Origin: Enterobacter kobei
GTDB lineage: Bacteria > Pseudomonadota > Gammaproteobacteria > Enterobacterales > Enterobacteriaceae
Reading direction: 5' to 3'
DNA: 64,000 nt
Assembly: GCF_018323985.1 (NCBI RefSeq)
Contig: NZ_AP024590.1
Location: 496,001 to 560,000 of the forward strand
Part shown: positions 45,341-58,719 of the stretch, one piece after another
Layout: each line of letters starts with the position of its first letter
Numbering within the stretch: position 1 is the stretch's first letter
The notes under the pieces: model-generated
Told to the model about the DNA's origin: nothing
Database searches by the model: none
Seen by the model: only the letters and a program-made list of their open reading frames with translations
Position numbers and translations under genes: made by a program

Positions 45341-46774
45341 TCAGACCAGCTGTTTACGCTGGTTAGACGGCGGAATGGATAAAGACTCTCGATACTTCGC
45401 AACAGTGCGGCGCGCTACCATGATACCCTGGTCGGACAGCAGGGTAGTGAGCTTACTGTCACTCAGTGGTTTCGCCGGGTTTTCTGCGGCTATCATTTTC
45501 TTCACCAGCGCGCGAATAGCGGTGGACGATGCTTCGCCGCCGCTGTCGGTATTCACATGGCTGGAGAAGAAATACTTAAGCTCAAAAATGCCCCGTGGGC
45601 TGTGCAGGTACTTCTGGGTTGTAACACGTGAAATGGTCGATTCATGCATCTCGACGGCCTGGGCAATGTCAGCCAGCACCATCGGTTTCATATATTCTTC
45701 GCCTTTATCAAAAAAGGCCTGCTGCTGTTCGACGATACAGCGGCTGACGCGCAGCAGCGTGTCGTTACGGCTTTCCAGGCTTTTGATCAGCCATTTGGCA
45801 TCCTGCAAATTACTGCGGATAAACTGACTGTCGGCGTCATTGCGCGATCCGCTGCACATAGCCGCGTAGTGCTGATTGATTTGCAGACGGGGAATGCTGT
45901 CGGAATTAAGCTCAACCGTCCAGCGCCCCTGATGCTTACGCACCAGCACATCGGGGATCACATACTCGGGTTCGCCCGTCTGGATCGACTGACCGGGGCG
46001 CGGATCGAGAGACTGGATCAGATTGACGGCTTCTTTCAGCACGTCTTCTTTCAGCCGCGTCACGCGCATCAGTGAACGGAAATCATGATTTGCCAGCAGA
46101 TCGAGGTGATCGCTGATGATCAACTGCGCTTCGTCGCGCCATGGGGTGTCTTTGGCAAACTGGGAGAGCTGGATCAGCAGGCAGTCGCGCAGATCGCGGG
46201 CGGCTACGCCAACCGGATCAAAGCGTTGGACGCGTTTGAGTACCGCCTCGACTTCATCCAGCCCGACCTCTTCGTCGCCCATGCTTTCAAGAATATCGTC
46301 CAGCGAGACGGTCAGATAGCCGGTGTCATCTACGGCATCAACAATGGAGGTGGCAATGGCGCGATCGGTATCGGAAAACGGCGTCAGTTCCACCTGCCAC
46401 ATCAGGTAATCCTGCAAGGACTGGGTGGTTTCACCCTGGTAGACCGGAAGTTCATCGTCCTGATAATCGACACCGTTGCCGGAAGGCGTGCCGGCGGTAT
46501 AGATCTCATCCCAGCTGGCATCCAGTGGCAGCTCGTCAGGCATCTCTTTCTGTTCAAGGGCGTCGACAGAGTCCAGGGTTTCGGTATCCTGAGCCGGCTG
46601 GGCGTCTATCTCTTCATGAAGATCGGTTTGCTCCAGCAAGGGGTTGCTTTCCAGCGCCTGCTGAAGTTCTTGCTGCAATTCCAGCGTAGACAATTGCAGC
46701 AGGCGGATGGCCTGCTGCAATTGTGGCGTCATGGCCAGTTGTTGGCTGAGCCGTAGTTGCAAACCTTGCTTCAT
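45341..46774 (-). CDS. rpoN: RNA polymerase sigma-54 factor
   Basis: A 477-residue sigma-54. A Gln/Leu-rich activator-interacting region I (1-50) is followed by an acidic region II, a core-binding domain (about 110-300), a helix-turn-helix (about 365-385) and the RpoN box ([10 protein letters not shown]) near 455. It directs transcription of nitrogen, formate, phage-shock and zinc genes with enhancer-binding ATPases. Same length as E. coli RpoN; it stands between lptB and hpf. Confidence 0.98.
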   Translation of the reverse strand: MKQGLQLRLSQQLAMTPQLQQAIRLLQLSTLELQQELQQALESNPLLEQTDLHEEIDAQPAQDTETLDSVDALEQKEMPDELPLDASWDEIYTAGTPSGNGVDYQDDELPVYQGETTQSLQDYLMWQVELTPFSDTDRAIATSIVDAVDDTGYLTVSLDDILESMGDEEVGLDEVEAVLKRVQRFDPVGVAARDLRDCLLIQLSQFAKDTPWRDEAQLIISDHLDLLANHDFRSLMRVTRLKEDVLKEAVNLIQSLDPRPGQSIQTGEPEYVIPDVLVRKHQGRWTVELNSDSIPRLQINQHYAAMCSGSRNDADSQFIRSNLQDAKWLIKSLESRNDTLLRVSRCIVEQQQAFFDKGEEYMKPMVLADIAQAVEMHESTISRVTTQKYLHSPRGIFELKYFFSSHVNTDSGGEASSTAIRALVKKMIAAENPAKPLSDSKLTTLLSDQGIMVARRTVAKYRESLSIPPSNQRKQLV

Positions 46775-46821
46775 ATTCAGAGCAGTCTTCTCCGCGTAAA
46801 CCCTTTATTTTCTCTACCCTA

Positions 46822-47547
46822 TCAGAGTCTGAAGCCTTCCCCAAGATATACGCGCTTAACCTGTTCGTCTTCAAGGATTTGCTGCGGCGAGCCATGGGCG
46901 ATCAGATGCCCCTGGCTGACGATATAAGCGCGTTCACATACTGCCAGGGTTTCGCGGACATTATGGTCGGTGATCAGTACCCCGAGGCCGCTGTCGCGCA
47001 GGTGTTCGATAATACGTTTGATGTCGATGACGGAAATCGGATCCACACCGGCAAAAGGCTCATCCAGCAGAATAAATTTCGGATCCGCCGCCAGCGCGCG
47101 GGCGATCTCGACACGACGGCGCTCACCGCCTGACAACGCCTGACCGAGGTTATCGCGCAGGTGTTCAATGTGGAACTCTTCCATCAGCTCGTTCGCGCGA
47201 TCTTCACGCTGTTGCGTGGTCAGGTCGTCACGGATTTGCAGCACCGCCATCAGGTTATCGAACACGCTCAGGCGGCGGAAAATTGATGCTTCCTGGGGCA
47301 GATAGCCGATGCCACGACGGGCGCGGGCGTGCAGGGGCAGCAGGCTAATGTCTTCGTCATCAATGATAATGTTGCCCGCATCGCGCGACACAATACCGAC
47401 CACCATGTAAAAGGTGGTGGTCTTACCGGCGCCGTTAGGACCCAGCAGACCGACAATTTCACCGGAGTTAACGGTCAGGCTGACGTCTTCCACCACGCGG
47501 CGGCCTTTGTAAGCTTTGGCGAGATTTTTTGCAGTTAAAGTTGCCAT
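46822..47547 (-). CDS. lptB: LPS export ABC transporter ATPase LptB
   Basis: A 241-residue ABC ATPase with Walker [10 protein letters not shown], signature LSGGERRR, Walker [11 protein letters not shown] and the H-loop histidine in ITDHNV. Two LptB copies drive LptFG to extract LPS from the inner membrane into the LptC-LptA bridge. It starts six bases after the lptA stop and precedes rpoN. Confidence 0.98.
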   Translation of the reverse strand: MATLTAKNLAKAYKGRRVVEDVSLTVNSGEIVGLLGPNGAGKTTTFYMVVGIVSRDAGNIIIDDEDISLLPLHARARRGIGYLPQEASIFRRLSVFDNLMAVLQIRDDLTTQQREDRANELMEEFHIEHLRDNLGQALSGGERRRVEIARALAADPKFILLDEPFAGVDPISVIDIKRIIEHLRDSGLGVLITDHNVRETLAVCERAYIVSQGHLIAHGSPQQILEDEQVKRVYLGEGFRL

Positions 47548-47553
47548 AACGGA

Positions 47554-48108
47554 TCAGTTACTCTTTTTTTGTGCCGGAGCCGGGGTTGCGCTTTTGTCCT
47601 GCAGTTGCGATGGCACCAGAACGGTGGTTACGCGCTTACCTTTCTCGCTGTAAGCCTGCATTTTCTGCTCTTTCACCAGATAGGTAATTTTGTCGCCTTT
47701 GATATTGCTGTCGAGCTGCTCAAGGAAGGCGTCACCGGTCAGCACCACGAAGTCATTCTGCAACTCGTAATGCAACTGCGAGGCATGGCCTTTCACCGGC
47801 TTACCGCTGTCCTGCATCTGGTAGAAGGTGGCAGGTTTGCCAAAGCCATCAATCACTTCTTTGCCTTCTTCGCCACCCGGACGGGTCACGACAACTTTAT
47901 CGGCATTGATTTTGATGGTGCCCTGGGTGACCACAACGTTGCCGGTAAAGGTCACAACGTTGCCCTGCATATCTAACGATTGCTGATCGGATTCAATGTG
48001 AATGGGCTGATCGGTATCACCGGTCAGCGCAAACGCGGGAATGCTGGCGGCCAGAAGCGTACTGGCAAGCATAAGGTTAAGGCTGAGTTTGTTTGTTTTG
48101 AATTTCAT
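47554..48108 (-). CDS. lptA: Periplasmic LPS bridge protein LptA
   Basis: A 184-residue OstA-like beta-jellyroll protein with a signal peptide (MKFKTNKLSLNLMLASTLLA..., ending IPAFA). Copies join head to tail between LptC and LptD to carry LPS across the periplasm. The ATG at 48108 is conserved with E. coli; an in-frame ATG seven codons upstream precedes no signal-like sequence. Its start overlaps the 3' end of lptC by 32 bases. Confidence 0.96.
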   Translation of the reverse strand: MKFKTNKLSLNLMLASTLLAASIPAFALTGDTDQPIHIESDQQSLDMQGNVVTFTGNVVVTQGTIKINADKVVVTRPGGEEGKEVIDGFGKPATFYQMQDSGKPVKGHASQLHYELQNDFVVLTGDAFLEQLDSNIKGDKITYLVKEQKMQAYSEKGKRVTTVLVPSQLQDKSATPAPAQKKSN

Positions 48109-48652
48109 ATGAGGTTCTAACCTTTTCAATCAGCTCGGCGTTTTTGCTGCGTAAGTTGCCGCGCATTTTCAGGCCGCTGGAATTAAATGTCGTACCGTAC
48201 AACGTCACCAGATCGTTTGACGTCACATCCTGAGTAATCAGGTTAATCTGGGCGTTATCCGTGGTGATTTTACGCAGTTGAGAATCAGCGGTCAGGGCGT
48301 TGACCTCAACGTGTCCATAAAGATAAAGCATCCGGTCATCGGTCAGTTTGGCCTTATCTGCCTTAATTGACCATGTAGGAATTTTGTCTTTGTCGAAAGT
48401 CGTCAACACCGGCTGCGTAAACCACGACAGCGCCTGATCGGAAAAATATTCGACATGCTGTGCAATCAGACGGTAATTCAGCGCCCCTTCCGGGCTGTAA
48501 ACCACCGTGTCCGTGTGCTCGCTGCGGTAAGTTGGCTCATTGGTGTTCGTCACCACCTGATCGGTGTCGTCTCTGTCTGCCAGATTAATGCCAATCAGCA
48601 CCAGTATTACCAGCGACAGCAGAATGATAACCCAACGTCTGGTTTTACTCAT
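48077..48652 (-). CDS. lptC: LPS export protein LptC
   Basis: A 191-residue bitopic protein with one N-terminal membrane segment (about 7-25) and a periplasmic OstA-like jellyroll. It receives LPS from LptB2FG and passes it to LptA. It overlaps kdsC by four bases at its start and lptA by 32 at its end, so the three genes are translationally linked. Confidence 0.96.
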   Translation of the reverse strand: MSKTRRWVIILLSLVILVLIGINLADRDDTDQVVTNTNEPTYRSEHTDTVVYSPEGALNYRLIAQHVEYFSDQALSWFTQPVLTTFDKDKIPTWSIKADKAKLTDDRMLYLYGHVEVNALTADSQLRKITTDNAQINLITQDVTSNDLVTLYGTTFNSSGLKMRGNLRSKNAELIEKVRTSYEIQNKQTQP

Positions 48653-49215
48653 ATTGATTGCCCTGTGGCTGCTTCAAGTTTGCCCTGCGCCAGTAACAGC
48701 AGATCGCAGACTTCCCGGACGGCACCACGGCCGCCATTTATATAGGTCACGTAATCGGCACGTGGGATCAGCATCGGGTGCGCATCGGCCACTGCCACGC
48801 TCAGGCCTACTTCGGCCATCACTGGCCAGTCGATCAGATCGTCGCCGATATAGGCCACTTCATCCGCTGATACCGCCAGATCCGCGAGCAGCGTTTTAAA
48901 CGCAATGCGTTTGTCCGACTGCCCCTGATACAGATGCGTAATGCCGAGCGTAACGCAGCGATCTTCTAACAGTTTAGCCTTACGGCCAGTAATAATGGCA
49001 ACTTCGATCCCTGAGGTGAGGGCGCAACGAATACCGTAACCATCACGGACGTTAAAAGCCTTTAATTCTTCGCCGTTGTTGCCCATAAAAATCAGTCCAT
49101 CCGACATGACACCATCCACGTCGAGGATCAGCAGGCGGATTTTCTCCGCCTTTGCCATCACTTGCGCGCTGACGGGACCGTAGCAGGTAGCAAGTGAAGC
49201 ACCAGCGTTACTCAT
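48649..49215 (-). CDS. kdsC: KDO-8-phosphate phosphatase KdsC
   Basis: A 188-residue C0-type HAD phosphatase that removes phosphate from 3-deoxy-D-manno-octulosonate 8-phosphate, making KDO for the LPS inner core. The HAD nucleophile motif is LILDVDGVMSDG (near 32-43), with IGDDLIDWPVM as the later acidic motif. It lies 15 bases after kdsD and overlaps lptC. Confidence 0.97.
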   Translation of the reverse strand: MSNAGASLATCYGPVSAQVMAKAEKIRLLILDVDGVMSDGLIFMGNNGEELKAFNVRDGYGIRCALTSGIEVAIITGRKAKLLEDRCVTLGITHLYQGQSDKRIAFKTLLADLAVSADEVAYIGDDLIDWPVMAEVGLSVAVADAHPMLIPRADYVTYINGGRGAVREVCDLLLLAQGKLEAATGQSI

Positions 49216-49230
49216 TCTTTTTTATCCTTA

Positions 49231-50217
49231 TTACACTACGCCTGCGCGCAGTAGATCATGCATATGTACCACACCCAGCAACTGGTCGCCATCGGCAACC
49301 ATAACCACGGTGATATGACGGGACTGCATCAGGTTGAGCACGTCCACCGCCAGCACCCCGGAACGCACGCGAATACCGCCGGGCGTCATGACGTCAGCGA
49401 TGCCCAGATTGCGGACATCCGCGCCCATATCGAATACGCGGCGTAAGTCGCCATCGGTAAAAATACCTTCGATTTTCATCAAATCGTCGCAAACTACCGT
49501 CATGCCTAAATTTTTGCGCGTGATTTCCAGCAGCGCATCTCGCAGCGAGGCATCTTTGCTGACGTGCGGGATCTCATCACCCGTGTGCATGATGTCATTC
49601 ACGCGCAGCAGCAGTTTACGTCCAAGCGCGCCGCCAGGATGGGAGAGCGCGAAATCTTCTGCCGTAAAACCGCGGGCTTTTAACAGAGCTACCGCCAGCG
49701 CATCGCCCATCACCAGCGCTGCCGTGGTGCTGGAGGTGGGGGCCAGGCCGAGCGGGCAGGCTTCGCGCGGTACTTTAACGCATAAATGAATATCTGACGC
49801 GCGCGCCATGCTGCTTTCCGGGCGGCTGGTCATACAGATCAGTGGCACCTGCAGACGTTTTAACACCGGGATCAGCGCCAGAATTTCGTTAGATTCGCCG
49901 GAGTTCGACAGGGCGATCACAATATCCTGCGGTGCCACCATACCCAGATCGCCGTGCGCGGCTTCGCCGGGATGAACAAAAAACGACGGGGTGCCGGTGC
50001 TGGCAAAGGTCGCCGCCATTTTACGGGCAATATGACCGGATTTGCCCATGCCCATCACCACGATTTTACCGGCGCAGTAGAACATTTTTTCACAGGCTTC
50101 GCTAAAGTCCTGATTAATGTACTGATCGAGATGTGCCAGGCCTTCACGTTCAATATCCAGGACATCCTTACCTGCCTGCTGAAAGTCAAAGCCCGGCGGC
50201 AAATCTATTTGCGACAT
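49231..50217 (-). CDS. kdsD: D-arabinose 5-phosphate isomerase KdsD
   Basis: A 328-residue enzyme that converts ribulose 5-phosphate to arabinose 5-phosphate, the first step of KDO synthesis. The N-terminal SIS domain (about 40-180) contains GMGKSGHIARKMAATFAST, and two CBS domains follow (about 205-328). Same length as E. coli KdsD; it starts 13 bases after yrbG. Confidence 0.96.
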   Translation of the reverse strand: MSQIDLPPGFDFQQAGKDVLDIEREGLAHLDQYINQDFSEACEKMFYCAGKIVVMGMGKSGHIARKMAATFASTGTPSFFVHPGEAAHGDLGMVAPQDIVIALSNSGESNEILALIPVLKRLQVPLICMTSRPESSMARASDIHLCVKVPREACPLGLAPTSSTTAALVMGDALAVALLKARGFTAEDFALSHPGGALGRKLLLRVNDIMHTGDEIPHVSKDASLRDALLEITRKNLGMTVVCDDLMKIEGIFTDGDLRRVFDMGADVRNLGIADVMTPGGIRVRSGVLAVDVLNLMQSRHITVVMVADGDQLLGVVHMHDLLRAGVV

Positions 50218-50230
50218 ATGCAGTTCCCAA

Positions 50231-51208
50231 TTAACCGGTAAAAAAAGGCGACAGCCAGTAAAGCATCGCCATCCAAAGGATAAACCCGCTGATTAACAGC
50301 GCGCCTGCGCCTTTGCCCGTCTGACAGCGTGGACGCCAGCACAAGAGGGCGAAAATCACGCTGACCACCAGCATCACGCCATAGTCACGGCTAAAGGCAA
50401 GCGGATTAAACGCGCCGGGGGCGATAAGGGCCGGCAGCCCCAGCACGATAGCTAAATTGAAAATATTGGAACCGATGATATTGCCGATGGCGATGTCATC
50501 TTCACCTTTGCGAGCCCCGGCAATCGCCGTCGCCAGTTCCGGTAAGCTGGTGCCGATGGCGATGACGGTCAGCCCGATGGTCAGCTCGCTCATGGCAAAG
50601 AAGTTGGCCAGCACGGTGGCGTTATCGATCACCATGCGGGTGGCCATCGGCATAATAATCAATGCCACGCCGAGCCACAAAAAGGCCACCGACAGGCTGC
50701 CTTCACGCGGCAACTCCGCGATCTGTTCGCGGGTCAGGCTGTCATTACCCTGCCGTTCGGCGAGCCGGCCTATCTTCACACTAAACAACAGCCAGACTAC
50801 CGCCAGAAAGAGCAGGAAGATCCCATCCAGACGGCTCAGAGTGCCGTCATAGAGCACGCTGCCAGCCAGCAGGCTCATAATTAACATTAGCGGCAATTCG
50901 CGACGCAGAATATCAGAATGTACGGTAAAAGGATGAAGTAGCGCGGCAAGACCGAGGATCAGCAGAATATTAACGATGTTAGATCCGATCGCCGTGCCAA
51001 TCGCCAGATCGATCTGACCGTGCATGGACGCGGCGGCGGAGACAATGATTTCAGGCAGCGAGGTGCCGATGCTGACGACCGTCAGGCCGATGATCAGCGG
51101 CGGGATCCCCAGACTGCGGCACAGGATGGATGCGGCAAACACCAGACGATCGGCACTGTAGACCACCAAAAGTAAACCAATAATTAACAGCGCCGTGGCT
51201 AAAAGCAT
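50231..51208 (-). CDS. yrbG: Inner membrane Ca2+/Na+ antiporter family protein YrbG
   Basis: A 325-residue member of the calcium/cation antiporter superfamily with about ten membrane segments in two inverted repeats. Each repeat has a signature acidic motif: GTSLPEIIVSAAAS near 50 and GTSLPELATAIAGARKGEDDIAIGN near 210. Transport activity of E. coli YrbG is not firmly established. First gene of the kds-lpt-rpoN cluster, divergent from mlaF across 223 bases. Confidence 0.93.
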   Translation of the reverse strand: MLLATALLIIGLLLVVYSADRLVFAASILCRSLGIPPLIIGLTVVSIGTSLPEIIVSAAASMHGQIDLAIGTAIGSNIVNILLILGLAALLHPFTVHSDILRRELPLMLIMSLLAGSVLYDGTLSRLDGIFLLFLAVVWLLFSVKIGRLAERQGNDSLTREQIAELPREGSLSVAFLWLGVALIIMPMATRMVIDNATVLANFFAMSELTIGLTVIAIGTSLPELATAIAGARKGEDDIAIGNIIGSNIFNLAIVLGLPALIAPGAFNPLAFSRDYGVMLVVSVIFALLCWRPRCQTGKGAGALLISGFILWMAMLYWLSPFFTG

Positions 51209-51431
51209 CTAAAGTCCTTTCTTCAGGTATAATCATCGGCCCGCTACCACGATCGTCTGGCAGGAATGGGATCGTTAAACCAATGATTCCTAATTTTGAC
51301 TTTATGCGGCTTAAAAGTAAAACAAATGCCAGCTTTCGCTAACCACAGCGAGTAATATTCTGTAAAAATGCTGGGTTCAGGGTGCGATAACGCTAAATGC
51401 TTACCCCTAACAAGGTTAAAAGGATAAGTGA

Positions 51432-53034
<1,603 letters not shown>

Positions 53035-53037
53035 GTG

Positions 53038-53592
53038 ATGCAAACGAAAAAAAGTGAAATTTGGGTTGGCGTGTTTTTGCTGATCGCTATGCTGGCGGCG
53101 CTGTTTGTTTGTCTGAAGGCAGCGGACGTTGCCTCGATGCGCAGTGAGCCGACGTACCGTATTTATGCCACTTTCGACAACATCGGCGGCTTAAAAAGCC
53201 ACTCCCCGGTGCGCATTGGTGGCGTTGTGGTTGGCCGGGTTGCGGATATTACCCTCGATCCGAAAACCTATCTGCCTCGCGTGGCGCTGGACATTGAAGA
53301 GCGTTACAACCAGATCCCGGACACCAGTTCGCTGGCGATCCGCACCTCTGGTCTGCTGGGAGAGCAATATCTGGCATTAAACGTCGGCTTTGACGACCCG
53401 GAGCTGGGGTCTTCTATGCTTAAAGAAGGCAGTACGATCCAGGACACCAAGTCCGCGATGGTGCTTGAAGACCTGATCGGACAATTCCTTTACAACAGCA
53501 AAGGAAGCGATAATAAGTCATCTGAGGAGGCGCCCGCGCCGGATGCCGCTAATACTGATGCAACGACGCCTGCTGAACCGACGATTCATTGA
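53038..53592 (+). CDS. mlaD: Phospholipid transport MCE protein MlaD
   Basis: A 184-residue MCE-domain protein with an N-terminal membrane anchor (about 8-27) and an MCE fold (about 38-150) that forms a hexameric ring with a hydrophobic pore for phospholipids. The MCE core reads RIGGVVVGRVADITLDP. The ATG at 53038 matches E. coli; the GTG one codon earlier is next to the mlaE stop. The C-terminal tail is variable and Ala/Thr/Glu-rich. Confidence 0.95.
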   Translation: MQTKKSEIWVGVFLLIAMLAALFVCLKAADVASMRSEPTYRIYATFDNIGGLKSHSPVRIGGVVVGRVADITLDPKTYLPRVALDIEERYNQIPDTSSLAIRTSGLLGEQYLALNVGFDDPELGSSMLKEGSTIQDTKSAMVLEDLIGQFLYNSKGSDNKSSEEAPAPDAANTDATTPAEPTIH

Positions 53593-53605
53593 GGAGAATT
53601 AACGC

Positions 53606-54241
53606 ATGTTTAAACGACTTTTAATGGCAGCAATGCTGGTGATTGCCCCGCTGACTGCGGCAACCGCGGCCGATCAGAGCAATCCTTACACCATGATGCA
53701 GGAAGCGGCGAAAAAGACCTTTGATCGCCTCAAGAATGAACAGCCGCAAATCCGCTCCAATCCGGATTATCTGCGTCAGATCGTCGATCAGGAGCTGCTG
53801 CCCTATGTGCAGGTGAAATATGCCGGCGCGCTGGTGCTGGGACGCTACTACAAAGAAGCGACCCCTGCACAGCGTGAAGCCTACTTTGCTGCGTTCCGCG
53901 AGTATCTGAAGCAGGCCTATGGCCAGGCGCTGGCCATGTATCACGGTCAGAGTTATCAGATTGCCCCGGAAAAACCGTTGGGCGATGCGACTATCGTGCC
54001 GATCCGCGTCACCATCGTGGATCCGAATGGCCGTCCGCCGGTGCGTCTGGATTTCCAGTGGCGTAAAAACAGCCAGTCCGGTAACTGGCAGGCGTATGAC
54101 ATGATCGCCGAAGGCGTCAGCATGATCACCACCAAACAGAACGAGTGGAGCGATCTGCTGCGTACTAAAGGTATTGATGGTCTGACCGCGCAGCTGCAGT
54201 CGATTTCTCGTCAGAAAATCACCCTGCAAGAGAATAAATAA
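53606..54241 (+). CDS. mlaC: Periplasmic phospholipid shuttle MlaC
   Basis: A 211-residue periplasmic lipid carrier with a signal peptide ([22 protein letters not shown]). It shuttles phospholipids between MlaA-porin at the outer membrane and MlaFEDB. The Shine-Dalgarno GAGGAG precedes the start. The stop codon shares its last base with the mlaB start. Confidence 0.97.
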   Translation: MFKRLLMAAMLVIAPLTAATAADQSNPYTMMQEAAKKTFDRLKNEQPQIRSNPDYLRQIVDQELLPYVQVKYAGALVLGRYYKEATPAQREAYFAAFREYLKQAYGQALAMYHGQSYQIAPEKPLGDATIVPIRVTIVDPNGRPPVRLDFQWRKNSQSGNWQAYDMIAEGVSMITTKQNEWSDLLRTKGIDGLTAQLQSISRQKITLQENK

Positions 54242-54534
54242 TGGCGCAGCATCTCAGCTGGACACGTGATGGCGAGCGCCTTGCATTGCAGGGCGAGCTT
54301 GATCAGGACGTGCTTAACCCGCTCTGGGATGCGCGAGCCGAGGCGCTGCAAGGCGTAAGCGTTATCGATCTCACCGCGCTTACGCGTGTGGATACCGCCG
54401 GCGTCGCCTTGCTGGTGCATTTCATCGCCCTGGTCAAAAAACAGGGCAGGGCGGTGAAACTGGAAGGCGTCAGCGATAACGTCCTGACGCTGGCGCAACT
54501 TTATAATTTGCCTGCCGACGCCCTGCCTCACTAA
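54241..54534 (+). CDS. mlaB: STAS-domain subunit MlaB
   Basis: A 97-residue cytoplasmic STAS-domain protein that binds MlaF and is needed for MlaFEDB stability and activity. The STAS motif DLTALTRVDTAGVALL is centred near residue 50, where E. coli has the key Thr (here TAGVALL). Coupled to mlaC by a one-base overlap (TAATG); a hairpin terminator follows. Confidence 0.95.
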   Translation: MAQHLSWTRDGERLALQGELDQDVLNPLWDARAEALQGVSVIDLTALTRVDTAGVALLVHFIALVKKQGRAVKLEGVSDNVLTLAQLYNLPADALPH

Positions 54535-54558
54535 TATTTTCAGTACGTTACTACCCGT

Positions 54559-54589
54559 AGCCTCGCGAGATTTTTTAGCGAGGCTTTTT
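54559..54589 (+). terminator. Intrinsic terminator of mlaFEDCB
   Basis: The stem AGCCTCGC / GCGAGGCT (54559-54566 with 54578-54585) encloses an 11-base loop and is followed by five T. It lies 24 bases after the mlaB stop. Confidence 0.82.
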
Positions 54590-54660
54590 GCTTATTTAAG
54601 ACAGCGCCACTTTCCTCTAAGATGTTGGACTGTTTTCATTCTCGGACAATAGTAGATCCC

Positions 54661-54915
54661 ATGGAAAATCATGAAATTCAGAGCGTGTTGATCAATGCAC
54701 TCTCTCTCCAGGAAGCCCACGTCACTGGCGATGGCAGTCACTTTCAGGTTATTGCTGTGGGTGAAATTTTCGACGGCATGAGCCGGGTCAAGAAGCAGCA
54801 AGCTGTTTATGGCCCGCTGATGGAATACATTGCGGATAACCGCATCCACGCCGTCTCGATCAAAGCGTATACGCCTGCAGAATGGGCGCGCGATCGTAAA
54901 CTTAACGGTTTTTGA
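54661..54915 (+). CDS. ibaG: BolA-family protein IbaG
   Basis: An 84-residue BolA-family protein (YrbA/IbaG), which can bind Fe-S clusters with monothiol glutaredoxin and was linked to acid resistance. The BolA fold contains the conserved histidine in [12 protein letters not shown]. The ATG at 54661 gives the E. coli length; the upstream in-frame ATG at 54622 is not conserved. murA starts 53 bases downstream, and the two are probably co-transcribed. Confidence 0.94.
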   Translation: MENHEIQSVLINALSLQEAHVTGDGSHFQVIAVGEIFDGMSRVKKQQAVYGPLMEYIADNRIHAVSIKAYTPAEWARDRKLNGF

Positions 54916-54968
54916 GCTGCCGGTAACGCACCGTCAGTATTTGTGAATTCTTAACAGAGAACAGATGA

Positions 54969-56228
<1,260 letters not shown>

Positions 56229-56242
56229 GCCGGAGAGAAATG

Positions 56243-56276
56243 CAACCCCCTGTTCCTGATTTGTGACAAGGGGTTG
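56243..56276. terminator. Hairpin between murA and sfsB, possible terminator
   Basis: CAACCCCCTGT (56243-56253) and ACAAGGGGTTG (56266-56276) pair over 10 of 11 positions with a 12-base loop. U-tracts are weak on both strands. It lies between converging genes and could end either transcript. Confidence 0.4.
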
Positions 56277-56303
56277 TTGCCGTCTTGATGACGTCAGCAG
56301 CGG

Positions 56304-56576
56304 TTATTTATGCTTCTGCTGGCGCATCATACTGGTGCGATCGATAAACTCATGGGTGACCGGATCGTGATAACGTGACGGCCAGATGATCCAGGGATCC
56401 GTGTCCAGCGCTTTTGCAATAATCCATTCTCCTTTGGGCCATGAGCGCGACAGTGCATTCGCCAGCGTTGATGAACTCAGCCCGTTCCGGCGCGATTCCG
56501 CCGCCAGTGACGTCCCTTTCTTGCGCAAACCGGCAATAATATCGGCAGGATGCCAGTCGATAAATTTACTTTCCAT
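56304..56576 (-). CDS. sfsB: Ner-like DNA-binding regulator SfsB (Nlp)
   Basis: A 90-residue helix-turn-helix protein related to the Ner repressors of Mu-like phages (WHPADIIAGLRKKGTSLAAE; SSTLANALSRSWPKGEWIIA). E. coli SfsB/Nlp activates maltose genes when overproduced; its normal role is unclear. The ATG at 56576 has GGGAGG four bases upstream; a GTG one codon earlier is too close. It is separate from ispB by 228 bases with no other gene. Confidence 0.9.
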   Translation of the reverse strand: MESKFIDWHPADIIAGLRKKGTSLAAESRRNGLSSSTLANALSRSWPKGEWIIAKALDTDPWIIWPSRYHDPVTHEFIDRTSMMRQQKHK

Positions 56577-56804
56577 CACTCCTCCCTGCGGTTGAATTGT
56601 GCGCGGCTTTTCATGTTGCGCCGCAGCAACTCACTATACTCCCTACGGCGTGTTGTTCTAAAAAGTTCATGTAAACGAAAGTCGAATTCAGAATTCATTA
56701 AGATGGAATGGCAGGTATGACGCGGATTATCGGAAAGACGGGGAGGGTTCTATAGGAACTTATTAGAATCTTTCCGCGCAGTACGCGGAAAGATATCCGG
56801 GGGA

Positions 56805-57776
56805 TTAACGGTCGCGCTGCACGGCGATATGGGCCAGGCCAATAAGCGCATCCCGCCACGGGGAATCAGGCAGGACCTGCAGCGCCTGGATCGCCTTGTC
56901 GGCTTCGTCTTCGGCACGCTGACGCGTCCACTCGAGGGAGCCACAGTCGGCCATGGCTTCCAGAACCGGCTCTAAAAGATGCCGTCCGTTACCCTGTTCG
57001 ATAGCCTCGCGGATCATCTGCGCCTGTTGTGGGGTACCGTTACGCATTGCATGCAGCAGCGGCAGCGTCGGTTTGCCTTCGTTGAGATCGTCGCCAACAT
57101 TTTTGCCTAAGGTTTCCCCGTCGGCGCTGTAGTCGAGCAGATCGTCAATCAACTGGAATGCGGTGCCCAGATAGCGCCCATAGTCCTGCAGGCCTTTTTC
57201 CTGCGCCGCAGTACAGTCCGCGAGAATACCGGAACACTGCGCAGCTGCTTCAAACAGACGAGCGGTTTTACTGTAAATCACCCGCATGTAGTTTTCTTCG
57301 GTGATGTTCGGATCGTTGACGTTCATCAGCTGCAGCACTTCGCCTTCGGCAATGACGTTTACCGCCTCTGACATCACCTCCAGCACCTTCAGCGAGCCTA
57401 AGCTGGTCATCATCTGGAAGGAGCGGGTATAAATAAAATCGCCCACCAGTACGCTCGCCGCATTACCGAAAGCCGCGTTAGCAGTGGCTTTGCCGCGGCG
57501 CATATCAGACTCATCAACGACATCATCATGCAGCAGCGTGGCAGTGTGGATAAATTCGATTAATGCCGCCAGGGTGATGTGCGCATTTCCGTCATAGCCA
57601 ATAGCCCGTGCGGCAAGTACTGCGATCATCGGACGAATGCGTTTACCGCCGCCGCTGACGATGTAGTAACCCAACTGGTTAATCAACTGTACATCAGAGT
57701 TGAGCTGTTGAAGGATTGTCGCATTCACACCCGCCATATCTTGCGCGGTTAACTCATTGATTTTTTCTAAATTCAT
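56805..57776 (-). CDS. ispB: Octaprenyl diphosphate synthase
   Basis: A 323-residue trans-prenyltransferase that builds the C40 side chain of ubiquinone and menaquinone. The two Asp-rich motifs are present: DDVVDESD near 84 and DDLLDYSAD near 211. The ATG at 57776 gives the conserved start MNLEKINELTAQDM; the frame stays open 11 codons further upstream without conservation. It diverges from rplU. Confidence 0.97.
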   Translation of the reverse strand: MNLEKINELTAQDMAGVNATILQQLNSDVQLINQLGYYIVSGGGKRIRPMIAVLAARAIGYDGNAHITLAALIEFIHTATLLHDDVVDESDMRRGKATANAAFGNAASVLVGDFIYTRSFQMMTSLGSLKVLEVMSEAVNVIAEGEVLQLMNVNDPNITEENYMRVIYSKTARLFEAAAQCSGILADCTAAQEKGLQDYGRYLGTAFQLIDDLLDYSADGETLGKNVGDDLNEGKPTLPLLHAMRNGTPQQAQMIREAIEQGNGRHLLEPVLEAMADCGSLEWTRQRAEDEADKAIQALQVLPDSPWRDALIGLAHIAVQRDR

Positions 57777-57934
57777 CGCTAATGCCGGGCTTAAAGTCCT
57801 GTTTACCACATATCAAAATGGGATAACGAAGGGTTACGGGTTAGAATAGTATCGTCGATTGTACTGAAAAAACGCGCCAGATAAACGTTACCGTACACGT
57901 TGTGTTTTTTTTCTTCGAGGATTGATGATCACAC

Positions 57935-57963
57935 TTGTCAAAGCTTCGCGTTTTGCGTAATAT
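57935..57963 (+). promoter_or_regulatory. rplU-rpmA promoter
   Basis: TTGTCA (57935-57940) and TAATAT (57958-57963) are separated by exactly 17 bases. This is a good sigma-70 promoter 71 bases upstream of the L21 start. The GC-rich CGCGCCC just after the -10 is typical of growth-rate-controlled promoters. Confidence 0.8.
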
Positions 57964-57979
57964 TCGCGCCCTATTGTGA

Positions 57980-58345
<366 letters not shown>

Positions 58346-58365
58346 GACTAGGGGAGCAGATTTAA

Positions 58366-58623
<258 letters not shown>

Positions 58624-58648
58624 GTTTTTCGCGTCCCGGTAACGGATG

Positions 58649-58678
58649 AAAGCCCCGCAACACGTTGCGGGGCTTTTT
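58649..58678 (+). terminator. Intrinsic terminator after rpmA
   Basis: A 12-bp perfect stem (AAAGCCCCGCAA / TTGCGGGGCTTT) with a CACG loop and a five-base T-run, 25 bases after the rpmA stop. Confidence 0.93.
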
Positions 58679-58719
58679 ACATTCGACGTCCGGAAAATCT
58701 CTTGTAGGGAAAACGGGCA

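Noticed and set aside
56304..56576. sfsB as a sign of prophage remains because of its Ner-like fold
   Set aside because: The gene is at its usual core position between murA and ispB and no other phage gene is present.
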